A stretch of 56,980 nt of DNA from Stenomitos frigidus ULC18 (GCF_003003795.1 NZ_PVWK01000055.1:1-56980); one strand, 5' to 3'; shown: positions 9,601 through 17,084, numbered from the stretch's first letter. The notes: a model not told the origin generated them from the sequence alone. Translations and numbers: made by a program.

Positions 9601-9750
9601 TGTGATATCAAACGTGTTGCCGCTGGGCGTGACGATGGTATTGGCATCATTACTGGCGGGTACAACCTGTGCCCGGGCTGCACTGTGCAACGCTCCGAAC
9701 ACAACCGTAGACGAGAGCAGTAAATTAGCAACAGCGCGTGTGGGGGTCAT
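6616..9750 (-). CDS. Filamentous-haemagglutinin-type (two-partner secretion) exoprotein
   Basis: A 1044-residue exoprotein. It has a signal peptide (about 1-27, ending ARAQ), then the TPS secretion domain (about 28-250) with the family's hallmarks: TPSGNTFDITGGTTAGTNLF, the NPxGI-type motif MNPAGIVFGANARLDV and repeated beta-helix strands such as GTLTAPGGNIIVAAVPG. The middle is a long, Gly/Ser/Asn-rich beta-helix (hits like LHILAGGSVTLGNVVI). The C-terminal ~120 residues are Gln/Asp-rich and lower in complexity. Proteins of this type are exported through a TpsB/BamA-like outer-membrane pore; no such gene is in the window. A surface adhesion or contact role is likely. It is cargo of the mobile region. 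Confidence 0.85.
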   Translation of the reverse strand: MTPTRAVANLLLSSTVVFGALHSAARAQVVPASNDANTIVTPSGNTFDITGGTTAGTNLFHSFQTFGLNADQIANFRANPAIQNILGRVVGGDASVINGLIRVTGSNANLYLMNPAGIVFGANARLDVAGSFTATTANGIGLGDRWFNAIGSNDYANLIGNPGSFALTMSQPGSIINAGNLAVGTGQSITLLGGTVINTGTLTAPGGNIIVAAVPGEKLVRISQDGSLLNLALPVDTGTAVKALPFTPLTLPQLLTGGNSGSATGLTVENGLVKLIGSGLQVQNGDVVAKTVTAQTATLAAANSLTLPESQLRVTDDLHLLANNAVIVRDSVTNPVNIRAGGNLTIQGDQTVDIFALHHAASSLVSGGDMVLRSTQTISGDAHYFAGGSLKFEQLNGNPGNVFSPYDPIILAAGDVTLGDYTGASLHILAGGSVTLGNVVINAPGIAAETINPANAALFNGSRTFASLAPITRADGSPLYVNVTPTVDNDGNIQRIPTAANQLVIDGRNPTLDVRAGIDWNQLGGLPVNRSIPTPLPNSAPSSNQPTFTAPTSANITVNSIEVNGVLGSDISTPGNPGFVLLTNQYKPNTALTGGAIQVVGTLPTGTPATSIRCVDCSTRNFVVGTLAIDSRSAINLGNIEATRSSAAAQSSSTNNINVDLAAVGNIATASIIATGLNPSDYAASSVVLRSTAGDIRVSIISASSNGVNIKAAGLFQATGVARTRFNDPRPRATSSAPGTPLYNFLIARGVPATAIPSSIMVLYDASLYENSSILVTQGGSVVIQYGDASRTLFDTSTTNSQGGAFLRGIIRGGDAAFSLGPRVSGSIISGQEPYAVGVFTGGNLQYQPVTAQNVNFNQFSNRSNLYFNQQYAPLMFGSADFPVDVSGLVGGITFTTGTDSVLYGSIQNLSFPAIPKQPNPVTGGVPTVDRLAALRQRFQGEDGQVAQRQLTAQEKEAVCGAAATIAVVPSGQRGGATGDNPSRTTAGAATSAQTDCRQSNDDGQILKLLEDEPGASQNKQLELDSLPTPAATDPHSAPTRNLK

Positions 9751-10272
9751 GGGAAGAGATGGATGAGGAGTTAAGCTAACAGACTGAGAGCAGATCGACT
9801 GAGAGGACTTAAAAACGATCGCCTCAGTGAATCTGCCGAACCAACGAGCAATTAAGCGCGATCGCCTCTTGCACCCACCGGACGATCGTCTCTTGCATCA
9901 GTATATCCACCGACCCATTAAGGGGTCGCACCGACATACGGGCAAAAAAGTGCAACATGAGGCTGTAACTCTTTACCTGTAGGGATTTCAGGAAATAGAT
10001 CATTTAAGCTGCACTGCTGAAACCCTTGATTAGTAATGGTTTGGACTACTTTTGGACATTGTACTAATCAAAAATCAGTAGTACATAGCCTCTTTTGATA
10101 TGGTTTCAACGGCTGAAAGCCCCATTCTCTCGTAGCACTTCTGCATCCTTCAGCAGAAGGGCGAGGAGGGGGAGAAGGGAAAAAGCGGCGGTGTAAAGGT
10201 TTGAGCGCTTGTGCCAGTTGGCGAGTAGTCCAGAGTGAAGCGGGCGATCGTCTGGTTAGCCCTGCTTATGGA
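9751..10272. other. Long intergenic stretch upstream of the exoprotein gene
   Basis: No supported gene. The first ~150 bp should hold the exoprotein promoter. Bases 10208-10272 are the upstream part of the repeat that leads into the candidate small RNA at 10273 (GTGCCAGT, TAGTCCA, GCGATCG, GGTTAGCC in order). Confidence 0.4.
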
Positions 10273-10357
10273 TGGGGCACTCTAAGCCAGCCAGCCATGC
10301 CTTGGTAAATGCACCTTTAAGAATGGACGTGCCCGATCGCTGGCATCGGGCTTTTAT
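10273..10357 (+). ncRNA. Candidate small RNA, dispersed family copy 2
   Basis: It starts TGGGGCACTCTAAGCC, has GTAAATGCACC in the middle and ends in a 7-bp-stem hairpin GCCCGAT/ATCGGGC followed by TTTTAT, a good intrinsic terminator. It lies in a gene-free region, so it is not simply the 3' end of a neighbouring plus-strand gene. Confidence 0.55.
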
Positions 10358-10727
10358 ATGGAAGCTAGCCCATGTCTCGTAAGCTCATCACCATTCTGAT
10401 CGTGGGTCAGGTCTTGATCTTATCTATAGCGTAATTACTGAAACGCTTGCTGGATAGTGATTTTACACTGTGGACGGTTTCTATGAGGTAGCTAGAAGCA
10501 AGTGAGGACAGATGCTTTGCGCGTATCAGGTCAAGGGGTGCCGTTTACCAAAATTTTACATTCCCCCCGTACTGCAAAGATTGATGTAACTGTTACGCTT
10601 TTGATACACAAATTAAATCGTTAAAGCTAGATTAAGGCTAAGACTACATTAAGACTGATTGACATGGCAGGTAATTCAAATTACCCTTATCCTAATTAAC
10701 TTTTAGGATAGGATAAAAGCGTACTGC
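10358..10727. other. Intergenic stretch with promoter-like signals
   Basis: A 20-codon frame (ATG at about 10374, hydrophobic, reading SRKLITILIVGQVLILSIA) could be a tiny membrane peptide or a decayed signal peptide; I do not call it as a gene. A TTGACA lies at 10659-10664, followed by the inverted repeat GTAATTCAAATTAC and TATCCTAA...TTTAGGATA, plausibly the control region of the gene at 10728. Confidence 0.3.
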
Positions 10728-11129
10728 ATGCAGTCTGAAAATCAGGAGAAATACTTTAGGGTAAATCGGAACACTTTGGGTCGTTCAAGAAAGGAAATGT
10801 GGAGACTTTTCAAATCAGTTGTAGGACTCGGTGCTTTCAAAGTTGAAAAAGGCTCTTCTAAGTCTATCAAGGTAAGGGCTGAGAGGCATATTTCTGTAAT
10901 TCTAGGCGAAAGCAGATCTGAGCGGGAATTTTCAGAGAAGATCGAACGTCTTGAAAAAGATTTCGTTCTACTCGCCGAAAACATTATCAGATACTGGGAT
11001 GATTTGGGGGCAAGTGATCTAAACGCCAGCTCCATTAAAAGATTTCTTGAGTATCTTTGCTGCGAAAAACAGTTAGAGTTTCAATTCCTTTGTTCTACGA
11101 TCATTTGTCCTGACACTGAAGCCGAATAG
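10728..11129 (+). CDS. Hypothetical soluble protein, first gene of a pair
   Basis: A 133-residue hypothetical protein. The N-terminus is basic (RVNRNTLGRSRKEMWRLFK), the middle is charged and helical (SEREFSEKIERLEKDFVLLAENII), and the C-terminus holds three Cys (two of them adjacent in YLCCEK). There is no signal peptide and no recognised domain. Base composition is more AT-rich than the surrounding genes, which suggests recent transfer. The stop is 10 bp before the start of a three-span membrane protein, so they form an operon. Confidence 0.5.
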   Translation: MQSENQEKYFRVNRNTLGRSRKEMWRLFKSVVGLGAFKVEKGSSKSIKVRAERHISVILGESRSEREFSEKIERLEKDFVLLAENIIRYWDDLGASDLNASSIKRFLEYLCCEKQLEFQFLCSTIICPDTEAE

Positions 11130-11139
11130 AGGTGAAGAC

Positions 11140-11517
11140 ATGGATACTCCGTCTACAGCCCCCAAACTTTACGTTGACGATAATTTGGCTAGGCAAAAGT
11201 CCCTAGATATAGCGATAGAGCTTGTCAAGCAGCAAGTAACGCTAGCTTCTGTACTTGTCGGCTTAGGTTTGACGTTTGCAAATAATTTCAGAAACACACC
11301 CACTGAAATCATACTTAAGATTTCGCTCATATGCTTAATTTTCAGCTTCGTTGCTGGGGTGTTGGCAATATCGATCATCTCTTCTGTTGTCGCCAAAAAC
11401 AAAAAAGGCTCAGAAGTCACACAGCACAAAACGGTAAGACCGTTAGGAATCTTTCAGGGGATCATGTTTGTGAGCGGTGTTGTAGCGATGGCATTGTCTG
11501 TAATTTTTGTTATTTAG
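11140..11517 (+). CDS. Small multi-span membrane protein, second gene of a pair
   Basis: A 125-residue protein preceded by a good ribosome site (AGAGGTGA). A soluble N-terminus (about 1-30) is followed by three hydrophobic spans: about 31-50 (VTLASVLVGLGLTFA), 57-82 (ILKISLICLIFSFVAGVLAI) and 103-125 (GIFQGIMFVSGVVAMALSVI). The topology recalls SLATT-type and other small membrane effectors of mobile-element systems, but there is no sequence motif that proves it. Its gene partner is the soluble protein just upstream. Confidence 0.55.
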   Translation: MDTPSTAPKLYVDDNLARQKSLDIAIELVKQQVTLASVLVGLGLTFANNFRNTPTEIILKISLICLIFSFVAGVLAISIISSVVAKNKKGSEVTQHKTVRPLGIFQGIMFVSGVVAMALSVIFVI

Positions 11518-11540
11518 CCTGTGTGACGTGTAATGGCATT

Positions 11541-11622
11541 TGGGCACACTAAGCAAACTAGCATTGACATAGATACACCCTGCAAATGACATAAGCCCGA
11601 TGCCAGCGATCGGGCTTTTTCG
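11541..11622 (+). ncRNA. Candidate small RNA or conserved 3' UTR, family copy 3
   Basis: It starts TGGGCACACTAAGC, has ATAGATACACCCTG in the middle and ends with GCCCGAT/ATCGGGC and TTTTT. It lies 24 bp after the stop of the membrane gene and may serve as its terminator. The 21-base hairpin is the exact reverse complement of the hairpin of copy 2 (10331-10351). Confidence 0.5.
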
Positions 11623-11684
11623 TATCTTCTTACTGTCGAGCATGAACTAAGTATCAGGAGTGTTTGTTCAACCTTCGCGCTGAA

Positions 11685-11750
11685 TGGGCATTCTAAGCCA
11701 TTAGGTTCACCTGAAGAATTACTGCTCAGTCCAAAGACTGGGCTTTCTCA
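11685..11750 (+). ncRNA. Candidate small RNA, dispersed family copy 4 (short form)
   Basis: It starts TGGGCATTCTAAGCC, continues TAGGTTCACCTGAAGAAT and ends in an 8-bp stem GCTCAGTC/GACTGGGC followed by TTTCTC. The distance from TGGG to CACC is 27 bases, the same as in the minus-strand copy at 40907. The hairpin ends only about 10 bases before the ATG at 11753, so it may act as an attenuator for that gene. Confidence 0.45.
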
Positions 11751-11752
11751 AT

Positions 11753-11959
11753 ATGCAACCCACCACACTCAAGCTCAAGCCCACCACTTTTAGACCTGGC
11801 AGGGTTGTCGCTACTGTCCTCGCCATGCTGCTTCTTGCGGCGGCGATGTCATGGTTCTATCACCCGATCATGGTGAAGCTGCACGGTGGCGTTTGGTGCA
11901 TGAGGGCTTATCCTGCCGGACACCAGGAGTTTCTGTATGGTGGAGCGTGTAATCGCTAG
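11753..11959 (+). CDS. Small membrane-anchored hypothetical protein
   Basis: A 68-residue protein with a basic N-terminus, one membrane span (about residues 19-37, VVATVLAMLLLAAAMSWF) and an external C-terminus with two Cys (in VWCMRA and GGACNR) that may pair. No ribosome site is evident because the repeat hairpin ends next to the start. It overlaps the next small gene by one base. Unknown function. Confidence 0.45.
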   Translation: MQPTTLKLKPTTFRPGRVVATVLAMLLLAAAMSWFYHPIMVKLHGGVWCMRAYPAGHQEFLYGGACNR

Positions 11960-12096
11960 TGGAAGACTTTAGTCCAACCGACATTGCTCTCGATTATGGC
12001 TACTACCAGCCAACGAATGAAGCAGGGCTTTTTGTAGTGGCTGCGATCGGGCTGCTGGTTGTTGTGACGTGGGCATTGCGCGAGCGGCGGTTCTGA
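11959..12096 (+). CDS. 45-residue membrane protein with GTG start
   Basis: The G of the preceding TAG stop is the first base of a GTG start (TAGTG). The frame encodes a soluble N-terminus beginning (V/M)EDFSPTDIALDYGYYQPTN, one span (about residues 24-38, GLFVVAAIGLLVVVT) and a basic tail RERRF that would stay in the cytoplasm (positive-inside rule). The one-base overlap and the TM features support a real, translationally coupled gene. Unknown function. Confidence 0.5.
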   Translation: MEDFSPTDIALDYGYYQPTNEAGLFVVAAIGLLVVVTWALRERRF

Positions 12097-12122
12097 TTCG
12101 CAATTGCTGAACGACAGCGGGA

Positions 12123-12238
12123 TAGGACTTACGCAGAAGATCCCCCAACCCCCTTAAAAAGGGGGCTTTTGGAGCTCCCCCTTTTTTAAGGGGGGCAAGG
12201 GGGGATCGAGGTTTCAAGCCTCAAGTGCGTAAGTCCTA
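12123..12238. mobile_element. 116-bp MITE-like palindromic element
   Basis: The ends TAGGACTTACGCA (12123-12135) and TGCGTAAGTCCTA (12226-12238) are perfect 13-bp inverted repeats. The inside has runs of C and G that can pair (GATCCCCCAACCCCC with GGGGGCAAGGGGGGATC), so the RNA or single strand would form a long hairpin. Elements with this end sequence are common in cyanobacterial genomes. Confidence 0.8.
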
Positions 12239-13115
12239 CGGGAATACATCATCAGGTCTTAAACTTCAATACCTGAAGAAAATAAACTAAACGGGATTGG
12301 CAGCCTGTATCAAGACTCCGATCGTTTTGGCAACTTCAATGCCATTCTCTTCCAGAATGACTATTGGTTCGGCACCATCGCTCATCTCAACGCGCTTGAC
12401 CAGTATTTGTCCGTTGGAAAGACGTTGCCCGGTTTGTACGTGACGGCTAGAGACTTCATTGGGTGCTTTTACAATTACCTGAGTCACTTTACCGACGACA
12501 ACAACACCACTGACTTCAACCGCATTCGCTAATGCCGCCGATGGCAATGGCGGTAAGACTGCGATGACCGGACTGTTTTGCTTTACTTGTGTCGTTACGG
12601 GTTGTCTTGGGGGAACAGTGATGCTTGGTTTGTTCTTCACTGATAAGGGCTTTACAGGAGGGGAGTAAGGGTAGTAAGCAACTTTTGGCGCAGGTGTTCT
12701 CCTTCTAATCTTTGTTTGTCGTGGAATCGGTGCGGGAAACAAAGTGGGAGACGGAGCGGAAACCGTCGGTCTGTTGAAAGGAATGACTGTGCGATCGGGA
12801 AGCGGGATTGACTGTTGTAGTGTGACTGGCACCGCTGCAAACGGGTCTTGCCTTTTCTCGCTGTCAATGATTTTCTGTACCTGTCTAGCCCGTTCGTCAC
12901 CATTGGTTGCTTGCACCAGTCCTGGAATATTTTCAGGAGCAGACACTTGAGGGACTAAGGCTGCAGCTGACTTGGCATCAAAAGGCTGTGTGGCGGTTGA
13001 AGTTTCTGGTGCATTAGGCGAGTCTGTCGCAGGTGCGGTTGTGACAGTGACTTTTGAGGGAGAGGAGCAGCCAGCGACAGTTAAAGCGATCGAGCCAGTC
13101 ATACCAATTCGCAGC

Positions 13116-13679
13116 TTAAAACGTAACTCTCATATGAGGAAAGTTAGTCATCGATCGGATCTTATTTGGTAAGTCCATTAACTCTTTCAATCCCTTGCAT
13201 AAAGTGTCCGATACGGCATCCAAGGAGTCGAAAACACGATTATAGAAGTGCTTCTCTCGAAGCTCTTCCCAGACATGCTCCACAGCATTGAGTTCTGGAC
13301 TGCGAGGCGGCTGCACAATCAAGCGTATATTTTCTGGAACCACCACGTCCTGTCCAGTATGGTAAGCGGCTCCGTCCACCTGCATCACCACAAAATAGTC
13401 TGCAAATTCCTGCGCCACCTGGTTGAGAAATAAATTCATCATCTCAGTCTTGGAGAAGGGTAAGACGAGAGCGGTCATCATGCCTAAGGCCGGGGCAACG
13501 GCAACGAAGCCATAGAGATATTCACGCACCAACTGCTGTCCGCCTGCGGGACGCACGCCAGGGCCACGCCAAGCTCTCATCACTTGACCCAGTCGCCCGA
13601 AACGTCCTTCATCCGCTGCCATGATCACAAGGGGACGGTCGTCCGCCTCTGGACGGTCTGCGATGGCTGCTTGAACCAA
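13116..13679 (-). CDS. IS630-family transposase, C-terminal (catalytic) frame
   Basis: A 187-residue DDE catalytic part. The first Asp is in MAADEGRFG, the second in VMQVDGAAYH and the Glu in PRSPELNAVEHVWEELREK, all at the spacing typical of the IS630/Tc1 group. It overlaps the upstream frame by 55 bases and lies in the -1 frame relative to it. No classic A-rich slippery heptamer is evident in the overlap, so the full transposase is made either by an atypical frameshift or not at all. The TTG at 13679 is only the first possible start and probably not used. Confidence 0.8.
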   Translation of the reverse strand: MVQAAIADRPEADDRPLVIMAADEGRFGRLGQVMRAWRGPGVRPAGGQQLVREYLYGFVAVAPALGMMTALVLPFSKTEMMNLFLNQVAQEFADYFVVMQVDGAAYHTGQDVVVPENIRLIVQPPRSPELNAVEHVWEELREKHFYNRVFDSLDAVSDTLCKGLKELMDLPNKIRSMTNFPHMRVTF

Positions 13680-14191
13680 GTCTGGAAAGTTTGCTTAAAA
13701 GCCGCCTGGGCTGCTTTGTCCCCCTCCGGGTGATACGGTCGGGGGGCGAGTTTACGCCAGCCGTGACGCTCTAGGAGGCGATAGATTGTACTCGGCGCAA
13801 CCGCAGTCCCAACTTTGGTCTCGAAGTCGGTTTGAATCGCTTGAATGGTAGTCAAATGACCGTGCTTGGCGGGTTCATGAAACGCTTCTAAAAAGGTTGC
13901 TTCTTGTGCAAAGCTCAAATAAGCACCAGGGTTTTTCCCTGGTCGGGTTCTGGGTTGAAGGGCACTCTCCCCCGCGCGATTATAGTCCGCAATCACCTGA
14001 TGGACGGTGCGCAGGCTAGTGGCTGTGTGCTTGGCAATCGCTGATGCAGGGCGTGGATCCACAAGAGCGTTGTAGATAATCATCCATTTCTGCTGACAAC
14101 GAACTGTCGGGGCAGTGGTAATCTTAGCCTTCACCTGCGCTTCGGATAGATGCCGTTTCACGGAGCTGACTCTGGACATACGATCCTGCAA
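13625..14191 (-). CDS. IS630-family transposase, N-terminal (DNA-binding) frame
   Basis: A 188-residue N-terminal part with two helix-turn-helix regions: about residues 45-90 (SAIAKHTATSLRTVHQVIAD) and about 105-150 (IQAIQTDFETK...APSTIYRLLERHGW). HGWRKLAPRPYHPEGDKAAQ is a family signature just before the catalytic domain. The last residues (QRRTTVPL) are out of the catalytic frame, marking where the frameshift must occur upstream, near FQTWFKQ. Confidence 0.8.
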   Translation of the reverse strand: MQDRMSRVSSVKRHLSEAQVKAKITTAPTVRCQQKWMIIYNALVDPRPASAIAKHTATSLRTVHQVIADYNRAGESALQPRTRPGKNPGAYLSFAQEATFLEAFHEPAKHGHLTTIQAIQTDFETKVGTAVAPSTIYRLLERHGWRKLAPRPYHPEGDKAAQAAFKQTFQTWFKQPSQTVQRRTTVPL

Positions 14192-14371
14192 GTAACGTTA
14201 GGATCTTGATCCGATCTAAATAACGCTCTCAGGTGCGAATTGGTATCAGACCGACAAACACAAGCTTACGCATGTTTTTTCCTGCTTATAGTTTTAATAG
14301 TCAAAGAGGTATCGAAAATGTTTTCCGCTTTGAAGCTCATTGAGTAATCTTGTGGGACGAAGTCCTGGTGA

Positions 14372-14836
14372 CTACCTACCACCTGGTCTCTCGCTAGAAG
14401 CGCGTCCGCCACAGAGCCGCCCTATGGAGTCCCGATCGCCAGCATAAACGCATGTGTTGCCAGTTGAGTTGATGCCAGGACTGATCACAGTGGTGCGATC
14501 GCGACCGTCAGAAAGGTCATCGCCAGGTCCGCCAGAAATGATTCGAGTGACACCACCGTTCGATTCTGTTCTCACAGAGCGGTAGCGAGGATCGTAACTG
14601 TCAGCACCATTGGGTAACAGCGGAGCATATCCTGTAGCTGGCACTATACTGCTCGAAGCTTGTACTAACTCCAACCGTTGAAAAGCACACATTGAAGCCG
14701 TTAGATCGATAAGCTTCCCCGCAGCCGTTCGCATATAGCACGGGTAATCAGGTTCAACAGGACGCGCTGATGCTTGTAAGGTAGGCAAAGATGCAAGCGC
14801 AACCGAGGCTGCGATCGCGCAGTAGAGAACTTTCAT
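14372..14836 (-). CDS. Secreted cyanobacterial hypothetical protein
   Basis: A 154-residue protein. Signal peptide 1-24 (MKVLYCAIAASVALASLPTL, cleavage around ASA-RP). Just after it comes CYMRTAAGKLIDLTASMC, a motif (Cys, Tyr/Met, Gly-Lys/Arg, Asp-Leu-Thr, Cys) that recurs near the start of many secreted cyanobacterial proteins; the two Cys may form a disulphide. The rest is Gly/Ser/Arg-rich and probably disordered, with two further cysteines near the end. Periplasmic or external location is inferred; function unknown. Confidence 0.65.
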   Translation of the reverse strand: MKVLYCAIAASVALASLPTLQASARPVEPDYPCYMRTAAGKLIDLTASMCAFQRLELVQASSSIVPATGYAPLLPNGADSYDPRYRSVRTESNGGVTRIISGGPGDDLSDGRDRTTVISPGINSTGNTCVYAGDRDSIGRLCGGRASSERPGGR

Positions 14837-15037
14837 AGGTCACCAGTAAGGGCATACCTAAGCAATTCTCAGGACAGTAGAAAAATCCTGATGATTGCTG
14901 TGAAGCCTCAGTGAAAGTTCCCCGTGCAAGGTTAAAGGCAGATAAAGATCGTCGTCGCCCAACTGGACACGATCGCTTTGGTCATCCACAGCCCTGGATA
15001 CCGACTCGGAAAACTCAGGATACCGTTTGATTGACAT

Positions 15038-15066
15038 AAAAAAAAGCCCTGCCAGTGCGACAGGGC
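15038..15066 (-). terminator. Intrinsic terminator of the minus-strand gene at 15094
   Basis: On the minus strand GCCCTG-loop-CAGGGC is followed by eight T. It lies 28 bp after the stop codon of the 75-residue protein gene. Confidence 0.85.
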
Positions 15067-15093
15067 GAGGCGCGAGGCAGCAGCGGTCAAGGT

Positions 15094-15321
15094 CTAGAAT
15101 CTAGCTCGATAGCCTTCACCCCAGCCGCGAACGTATTTGGGGAAGTCAGCCAAAGAACCGCGCATACCGCGATTATTGAAGCCATGATCGAAACCTGCCT
15201 GATACAGCTCGTCTGCGGTCATCGCCTGGGCGCGTACCGTTGCTAGATTGAGCGCTGGATCGGTTGAGCCATAGAGAATGACGGCATCTACAGTCTTTGT
15301 TGCGATCGTTGTTTGAGACAT
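15094..15321 (-). CDS. Small hypothetical protein
   Basis: A 75-residue protein, MSQTTIATKTVDAVILYGS..., ending in a Gly/Arg/Tyr-rich tail (FPKYVRGWGEGYRARF). I start at the ATG at 15321, about 9 bases after a GGA; a TTG five codons earlier is possible. No membrane span or signal peptide is clear. The C-terminal region (YQAGFDHGFNNRG) might bind a ligand or nucleic acid, but no family is recognised. It has its own terminator, so it is monocistronic. Confidence 0.55.
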   Translation of the reverse strand: MSQTTIATKTVDAVILYGSTDPALNLATVRAQAMTADELYQAGFDHGFNNRGMRGSLADFPKYVRGWGEGYRARF

Positions 15322-15515
15322 AATGAGATGTTCCAATAATGGGACTTAGTTGAGAGGCGCTGCTTACTTCTTGGTCGGAGGGGTAGCGCTTTCTCTTTTG
15401 CATAAACCTAATGTATCACTGTTAACGAGTGAATGAGCTGTTTTGATGTAAAGCTTTTATGAGGTTCTATCACTTGTTAACTGTGATAGAGTGGCTTCAA
15501 TACTGAGGCGGTAGT

Positions 15516-15725
15516 ATGTCTAATCCAAACCCTAAAACTGAAAACCTTAAATCGTTTCAACGTGCCAGCGATCGCGAGTTAGGTCGTGTAGTAGGCACTC
15601 GTTACCCGTTGGATGTGGCAGAAGCACTAGGCAAGGTTGGCAATCACCAGGACTACATTCGAGCAGCAGTCGAGGAAAAGTTGAAGGCTGATAAGCTGCT
15701 GCCCAGTGGCGATGATGCGGCCTAA
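15516..15725 (+). CDS. Small CopG/RHH-like protein
   Basis: A 69-residue protein. The segment GTRYPLDVAEALGKVGNHQD, followed by YIRAAVEEKLKAD, looks like the strand-helix-helix of ribbon-helix-helix DNA binders used for plasmid partition, copy control or as antitoxins. It starts about 7 bases after GAGGCGG. No toxin-like gene is adjacent (the next gene, GIY-YIG, is convergent). Assignment is by fold-like pattern only. Confidence 0.45.
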   Translation: MSNPNPKTENLKSFQRASDRELGRVVGTRYPLDVAEALGKVGNHQDYIRAAVEEKLKADKLLPSGDDAA

Positions 15726-15896
15726 ACCCGTCAGCCTGTCGCTTTGTCAGGGTTGATTTATTGCCAGGGTAAGCGAAAGATTTGAGGCTTCTCGATCGCC
15801 ACATCAAAAGTGTGTATCTCAGTGTTTTGTGTCGGATTCAAAAGCTGATTGAGGCTTAACTTGCATTTCACTTCTAGGCTCCTCGAACTCCAATCC

Positions 15897-16841
15897 CTAG
15901 TTTTGCTCTACTAGCAAATAAGATTTCTCATCAAACTCTACATCTGATATAAGAACAATTTTCTCCCAATGCCTCTTTGCTGCTTTGCGATAGATTGGTC
16001 GTAATATACTAAGGAAAGTAGCTTTGACTGAAGGATCTTTACCCTGCTCCAAAACCAATTGATAAGGATCTTTAACTGGCATAACAGCGTTGATTGCTTT
16101 AATGCCAGCTTCAACAAACTCGCTGAAGAGAAACGTTAGTGCAAGAACCACTTTATCTTCTGACCAGCCTAGACTTTCAAATTTCCAAGGTTTTTCGGGG
16201 CATTTAGAGTAATCCAGAATAATACGCACGTCATCATTCACTAGCTCATAAAACTCATTAGTAAGTTTAGAGAAGATTGAATCGTTATCAAAATTGACAG
16301 CAACATGCATAAGGCACTCTTTCTCAAAAAATCTGTAATGAGGAACCAACTGACGGTTCGATGGGTGCCTGTAGTTGAAGACTTCAATCAGCTTGGCTTT
16401 TGCTTTGAGATAATTAAACGTTCGCTCACCGACATGATCAATAAGTTCTTGACTAGGGTTACTTACAACGTAACGGTAATATGCTGGTAAGTCCTCTAGT
16501 CCTTCTTTGCCAAAGAGAATACTTTCTGTATTATCGTTGTTCTTGCCGTTTAGAGTTGGCTTGAACTCTTTAATCCTTCTTTTCTCAAATCCGTTTAGTT
16601 GACTTTTGTCACACAACTCCCAAGCTATAACGATGCTGCTTTCATACATCGCTTGAAACATCCCAATCTCCCAGTCGCGATGATGTCCGTTCCATCTCGC
16701 TCGAATATTTTTAGATTGACCAATATAGAGAATTTCATGTTTTGATAGATTGAGCACGTAATAAATCCCTGGTGCTCCTGGAAGCGCAGCTCTGTTTTGA
16801 TAATTAACGCAAGTCAAAGCAAACGGTTTAATTGGTGTCAT
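15897..16841 (-). CDS. GIY-YIG nuclease-domain protein
   Basis: A 314-residue protein. The N-terminal ~85 residues are a GIY-YIG domain: PGIYYVLNL (GIY), EILYIGQSKNIRARWNGHH (YIG, then the conserved Arg and His). A Glu-containing ELCDK follows and the conserved C-terminal Asn of the fold may be in LNGKNND. The remaining ~220 residues are Leu/Phe-rich and resemble no domain I know. GIY-YIG domains cut DNA in homing enzymes, restriction enzymes and repair nucleases. Low GC compared with its neighbours suggests separate acquisition. It is convergent with the RHH-like gene and stands alone. Confidence 0.75.
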   Translation of the reverse strand: MTPIKPFALTCVNYQNRAALPGAPGIYYVLNLSKHEILYIGQSKNIRARWNGHHRDWEIGMFQAMYESSIVIAWELCDKSQLNGFEKRRIKEFKPTLNGKNNDNTESILFGKEGLEDLPAYYRYVVSNPSQELIDHVGERTFNYLKAKAKLIEVFNYRHPSNRQLVPHYRFFEKECLMHVAVNFDNDSIFSKLTNEFYELVNDDVRIILDYSKCPEKPWKFESLGWSEDKVVLALTFLFSEFVEAGIKAINAVMPVKDPYQLVLEQGKDPSVKATFLSILRPIYRKAAKRHWEKIVLISDVEFDEKSYLLVEQN

Positions 16842-17084
16842 ACGAGGTTAAGCCGTAAGATTGAAAGTTTGGGCGTTACTCTATATAAAACATCTAAAAG
16901 TCAAACTTTTTATAAATGAAACGGTTGCTTCGTAAGACCTTAATATTCTACGTACACTCGAACAACTTTCAGTAGAAAGGCTGTTCGGGGCGATGAGCGC
17001 CAGCGATCTACAATGGTTGTTTAGAGAAGCTGTGTCCAAAGCGCTGGCAGCGGCAAAACTATTACCAGGTGCGGGCGTGTGACA

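Larger units (their letters stand above)
13102..14245 (-). mobile_element. IS630-family insertion sequence
   Basis: It is 1144 bp long. Both ends read TACCAATTCGCA inward (12 bp perfect). The flanks on the minus strand are CTGA and TGAC, so TGA is repeated outside the ends; if the terminal TA is counted as duplication, it is the TA usual in IS630. It encodes a transposase in two overlapping frames. Confidence 0.85.
12287..14273 (-). pseudogene. Lipoprotein gene with PilP-like C-terminal domain, split by an IS element
   Basis: The 3' part (13102 to 12287) encodes GSIALTVAGC (lipobox), a long Pro/Thr-rich linker, and a C-terminal domain (about 60 residues, VSGVVVVGKVTQVIVKAPN and later IVILEENGIEVAKTIG) like a family of cyanobacterial PilP-like proteins. 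The 5' end lies beyond the insertion: ATG at 14273 after an AGCAGGA ribosome site, encoding MRKLVFVGL. Removing the IS and one copy of the flanking TGA joins them in frame into a textbook lipoprotein signal peptide (MRKLVFVGLTGSIALTVAGC). The intact protein would have about 280 residues. An ATG exists at the junction (13102), so weak expression of a version with a short signal is possible. Confidence 0.65.

Noticed and set aside
12123-12238. A transcription terminator or small-RNA gene
   Set aside because: Perfect 13-bp terminal repeats and a palindromic interior without T-run fit a MITE better.
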